DNA of 64,000 bases from assembly GCA_964400355.1 (NCBI GenBank), contig CAYNTO010000012.1:1-64000 (forward strand). The letters run 5' to 3'. The position numbers and the translations under genes were made by a program. Source of the DNA: JACKAL01 sp964400355 (lineage in GTDB: Bacteria; Bdellovibrionota; Bdellovibrionia; Bdellovibrionales; JAGQZY01). How positions within the stretch are numbered: position 1 is the stretch's first letter; the number at the start of each line of letters is the position of its first letter. Shown here piece after piece: positions 61,172 through 64,000 of the stretch. The notes under the pieces were generated by a model, which worked only from the letters and a program-made list of their open reading frames with translations, did not search any database and was not told the DNA's origin.

Positions 61172-62500
61172 TTAGTTAATATTTATACGCGCAGCAAAAG
61201 CTTTAAGATCTTCGTTGGTCAAGAACACACCGCCGCCAAAGAACCACGAGCGAGTGCGTTCGTTGAGCAGATCTTCTCCACCGGTCTGCACGAAAACACC
61301 TTTGACGGGAGAGTAACGCACATATGGACGCAACTGAAACGAGCGATCGGAGGCGTCGTCGGGATCGAAGTCGAAAGCGTCAATGCCCAGTTTTAATGAT
61401 TTATTAAATGTCACGTACTCTACGCCCAATCCACCTTCACCCTCGATCAAACCGGCTTTAATCCCGAAGTCGTAAAAATTTCGTCCAAGGAGAGCGGTAA
61501 AGCGATACTTGTTCTCTTCTGTGGTTTTCTCGGTAGTAATAACTGGTGGTCCACCGCCGGTTGTGACCTCGCGCGTGTACTCTTTCATCGGCCCGCCGGG
61601 CTTAGACACTAAACCCACCTCGTAAAAACGATCCATTCCCGGGCGAATAGACACACCCAAATAGGTGCGCTGTCCATCTTGGCGTGGAATAGCGTTGGTG
61701 TGCGCATCGATGCTGATTTCGGTTTTCCAAGCAAGGTCTGCATAGGTTCCAAATGTGGTCAGTGTGTTGTCCAGATTGTCGATCATCTCTTCGTCATTGA
61801 TCAAACGACCGATGGTCCCTTTGCCCTCGTTGATCTTTTGCGAAATCTCTTCCACGTTGATCATGGCGCGATCTATACGGACCATCGCGGACTTCATGGC
61901 CGTGATCATCTCCGACACTTCGCCTTTTTTGTTGGCTACGAGCTCCTTAAGATCGCCCGTAAGTTGCTCGATATTTTTTAAAATTTTACCAACCGGCTTA
62001 GAATCATCGCCTTCAGTGGCATCGCGAAGATTGTCGGCCACAACGACCAGGGATTTCGCCACCCGGCCGGCATCGCCGATGAGTTTATCCAAACTTGCCG
62101 CATCGTCGACGCCAGAAATTTGGTCACCGTCTTCGAGCATCGGATCGGAAGGACTACCGGGAATGATTTCAATGTGCTTATCGCCCAGAATCCCATTGGG
62201 GCGAATTTGAATTTTTGAGGATTTTGAGAGCTGCACACCTTGTTGAATGACCACATCGATTCGCGCCTGGCCATCGCCAGCCAGACTGATCTTTTTGACC
62301 ACTCCCACGCGAATACCCGCAACGTGTACGGGACCGTTTTTAATGAGACCCGCAGCGTTCTCGATAGAGAACCACAGGTTCTTCCCGCCCATAAAGCCCG
62401 AACTCTCGCTCACTTTGAGGGACATACCGCCGATGAGCGCGCCAACAATAATGACGAGCATTCCGACTTTAAATTCGGGAGTGCGCAACAGACTATTCAT
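61172..62500 (-). CDS. mlaD: MlaD-type MCE protein with beta-rich C-terminal extension
   Basis: MCE-family protein of 442 residues, much longer than E. coli MlaD (about 183). N-terminal TM helix (VGMLVIIVGALIGGMSL, about 12-29), the MCE domain (about 38-115, with GPVHVAGIRVGVVKKISL and IRPNGILGDKHIEI), an alpha-helical stretch (about 130-235) and a C-terminal part (about 250-442) of alternating strands (KYRFTALLGRNFYDFGIKAG; SFQLRPYVRYSPVKGVF). The last part reads like an outer-membrane barrel. It should form a hexamer with MlaF/MlaE and carry lipids across the periplasm. It overlaps mlaF by 8 bp. Confidence 0.88.
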   Translation of the reverse strand: MNSLLRTPEFKVGMLVIIVGALIGGMSLKVSESSGFMGGKNLWFSIENAAGLIKNGPVHVAGIRVGVVKKISLAGDGQARIDVVIQQGVQLSKSSKIQIRPNGILGDKHIEIIPGSPSDPMLEDGDQISGVDDAASLDKLIGDAGRVAKSLVVVADNLRDATEGDDSKPVGKILKNIEQLTGDLKELVANKKGEVSEMITAMKSAMVRIDRAMINVEEISQKINEGKGTIGRLINDEEMIDNLDNTLTTFGTYADLAWKTEISIDAHTNAIPRQDGQRTYLGVSIRPGMDRFYEVGLVSKPGGPMKEYTREVTTGGGPPVITTEKTTEENKYRFTALLGRNFYDFGIKAGLIEGEGGLGVEYVTFNKSLKLGIDAFDFDPDDASDRSFQLRPYVRYSPVKGVFVQTGGEDLLNERTRSWFFGGGVFLTNEDLKAFAARININ

Positions 62501-63308
62501 GGGCTTTATTGACTCCCATATCTACGAACTTTTTAACTAATGGAATATCGGTTTCGAAGAATACCTTAGGTGGGCCCTCGAGCAATACCTTACCGCTGTC
62601 CAACATAACTACGTAATCTCCGATGCGAAACGCTGCGTGCAAATCATGGGAGACGACAATAGTCGACGACCCTTTTTTATAATTATGAGTCTCAACTATC
62701 AGATTATCCACCATTTCTGTAAGAACAGGATCAAGGCCAGTTGTCGGCTCATCGTAGATCAAAATATCTGGATCTAAAGCCAGCGCTCTTGCCAAGCCAC
62801 AACGTTTTCTCATACCTCCAGAAATTTCGGAAGGTAATTTGGCGTAATGCTTTTCGTCGAGACCCGCCTGCTTGAGTTTTTTATAGGCGATCTCCAGCTT
62901 CTTCTCTCTACTTAGGTCGCGACGATGTTCATTGAGCGGAAACATGACATTCTCCAAAACAGACATATCGTCAAATAGCGCCGCATACTGAAACAAAACC
63001 CCAAATTTCATTCGCATTTGAATGTTTTCTTCTTCGCTCAGGCCGGTGATGTCACGACCGAGAATTTTAATGCTTCCCTCTGAAGGCTTCAATAATCCTA
63101 GAATGTGTTTTAGCAAAACGCTCTTACCGGTTCCGCTAAAACCGATGATCACCGTGACTTTCCCTTTGGGAACTTTGAGATTGATGCCGTTCAATACGTA
63201 ATCTTTCCCATCATTAAATGTTTTGCGCAGACCATTGATTTCCACGGCGTTTTCTCCGCCAGATTTTTCTTTTGTCTGCGCAGGGGTTTCGCTGATGTTA
63301 TGAGCCAT
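62493..63308 (-). CDS. mlaF: MlaF-type ABC ATPase
   Basis: ABC ATPase of 271 residues. Walker A is IIGFSGTGKSVLLKH, the signature ISGGMRKRCGLARAL, Walker B DILIYDEPTTGLDP and the switch His is in TIVVSHDLHAAF. The GMRKR form and the position between mlaE and mlaD identify it as MlaF of the lipid-transport complex, acting at the cytoplasmic face of the inner membrane. The first 20 residues are a charged extension rich in Lys and Glu. It overlaps mlaD by 8 bp and mlaE by 11 bp. Confidence 0.94.
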   Translation of the reverse strand: MAHNISETPAQTKEKSGGENAVEINGLRKTFNDGKDYVLNGINLKVPKGKVTVIIGFSGTGKSVLLKHILGLLKPSEGSIKILGRDITGLSEEENIQMRMKFGVLFQYAALFDDMSVLENVMFPLNEHRRDLSREKKLEIAYKKLKQAGLDEKHYAKLPSEISGGMRKRCGLARALALDPDILIYDEPTTGLDPVLTEMVDNLIVETHNYKKGSSTIVVSHDLHAAFRIGDYVVMLDSGKVLLEGPPKVFFETDIPLVKKFVDMGVNKAHE

Positions 63309-64000
63309 AGGAAGTGATCTTGTAGTAGAAGTCGATAATATTCATCATAAAAAAGTCGACGACGATAATCATCACCATACTCAGCACAACACCGCGATTT
63401 GTGGCATCACCCACATCCCGTGCGCCGCCTTTGGTGTAGAATCCGCGATAGGTGCAAATCGTAGCAAAAATAAAACCAAATACGGCCGCCTTGATTAAAC
63501 CTTCGTTGATGTGGTGGGGATCGAGCCACAGCGTGGTTTTATCCCAGAACACCGCCTCGTCGAGGGCGAGCACGTATATGCATAAAAAATAGGAGCCAAT
63601 CAGTGCCACAAAATCGAAAATACCGGTAAGAAAAGGCATTGTGAGAAGTGCCGCAACAATTCTTGGCGATACCAAGTAACGGATCGGATCCACACCCATC
63701 ACTTCAATGGCGTCGATCTGTTCAGAGACACGCATCGACCCGAGGTTTGCGGCCATAGCACCGCCAGCGCGAGCCGCCACAATCAGACCGGATAGGACCG
63801 GACCCAGCTCCCGCGCAATACCCATGGCCACAGTGGGACCCACGAGACTTGTTGCATTGATCAATTTAAAACCAAGATAGATCTGAAAAGACACGGCCAT
63901 CCCGGTAAATGCGCCGGTAAGAACAATGATGAATACCGACTGATTACCGACAAACTCCATGTGCTGAATAAGATCCGCAACGCGATAAGGGCGTACAAAA
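63298..64000 (-). CDS. mlaE: MlaE-type permease (start outside the window)
   Basis: Permease of the MlaE/PqiA-side lipid transporter. The visible part runs to the end of the window; residues FVRPYRVADLIQH read in frame upstream of the internal Met at 63960, so the true start lies beyond 64000. Family segments: VFIIVLTGAFTGMAVSFQIY, GPVLSGLIVAARAGGAMAAN and LGSMRVSEQIDAIEVMGVDP, with about five TM helices and a C-terminal AVFGFIFATICTYRGF. It forms the membrane part of the Mla transporter with MlaF, whose gene it overlaps by 11 bp. Confidence 0.93.
   Translation of the reverse strand, partial: FVRPYRVADLIQHMEFVGNQSVFIIVLTGAFTGMAVSFQIYLGFKLINATSLVGPTVAMGIARELGPVLSGLIVAARAGGAMAANLGSMRVSEQIDAIEVMGVDPIRYLVSPRIVAALLTMPFLTGIFDFVALIGSYFLCIYVLALDEAVFWDKTTLWLDPHHINEGLIKAAVFGFIFATICTYRGFYTKGGARDVGDATNRGVVLSMVMIIVVDFFMMNIIDFYYKITSYGS

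Overview
This is a draft-genome stretch from a Gram-negative, probably Bdellovibrionota-like (delta-type) bacterium. The evidence is outer-membrane barrels, many lipoboxes, an MlaFED lipid transporter, a complete PilMNOPQ platform, a thioester alpha-2-macroglobulin, tandem signal peptidases next to lepA, and moderate GC. The phylum call is inference from gene content. Both 100-N gaps (4942-5041 and 11200-11299) are flanked by perfect 55-bp duplications. They look like unmerged k=55 contig overlaps, and removing 155 bp at each restores one intact gene.

Layout. 61-8959: an OprP-type porin, a glycosyltransferase, and a probable acyl-metabolite locus. In that locus an SDR reductase, two alpha/beta hydrolases and an outer-membrane barrel (- strand) lie opposite a ketosynthase III homologue without the usual His/Asn and an acyl-CoA synthetase (+ strand). 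8987-17286: a giant periplasmic alpha-2-macroglobulin, an unknown secreted protein and an unknown membrane protein. 17305-28770: the most interesting region. A tightly coupled operon encodes a radical SAM enzyme, a DpgA-like type III polyketide synthase, a crotonase, a carrier protein, an AMP-forming ligase and an MBOAT acyltransferase. It converges on a luciferase-like monooxygenase plus a membrane-anchored SGNH protein, and is flanked by two more radical SAM enzymes. Ligase, carrier, MBOAT and SGNH together match the parts list of the Gram-positive Dlt system. I propose that the locus makes an aromatic or polyketide acyl group and attaches it to something outside the inner membrane.

28927-33358: an M48 protease, tRNA-Ala, an unknown protein with a TTG start, a cupin, rarA and a lipoprotein. 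33355-46792: one long minus-strand series in which pyrB, carA, an unknown gene, carB, an ABC exporter, the prepilin peptidase and pilMNOPQ follow each other with stop/start overlaps; a good sigma70-type promoter precedes pilM. 46921-60508: housekeeping genes (two lepB, lepA, metK, cysE, a YhaM-type nuclease, purH) mixed with unknown secreted, lipo- and TPR proteins, including a divergent pair of related lipoproteins. 60701-64000: a VOC protein and an Mla-type system (mlaD with a beta-rich C-terminal extension, mlaF, and mlaE running off the end). No stretch over 300 bp lacks a gene. I saw no insertion sequence, prophage or CRISPR array.
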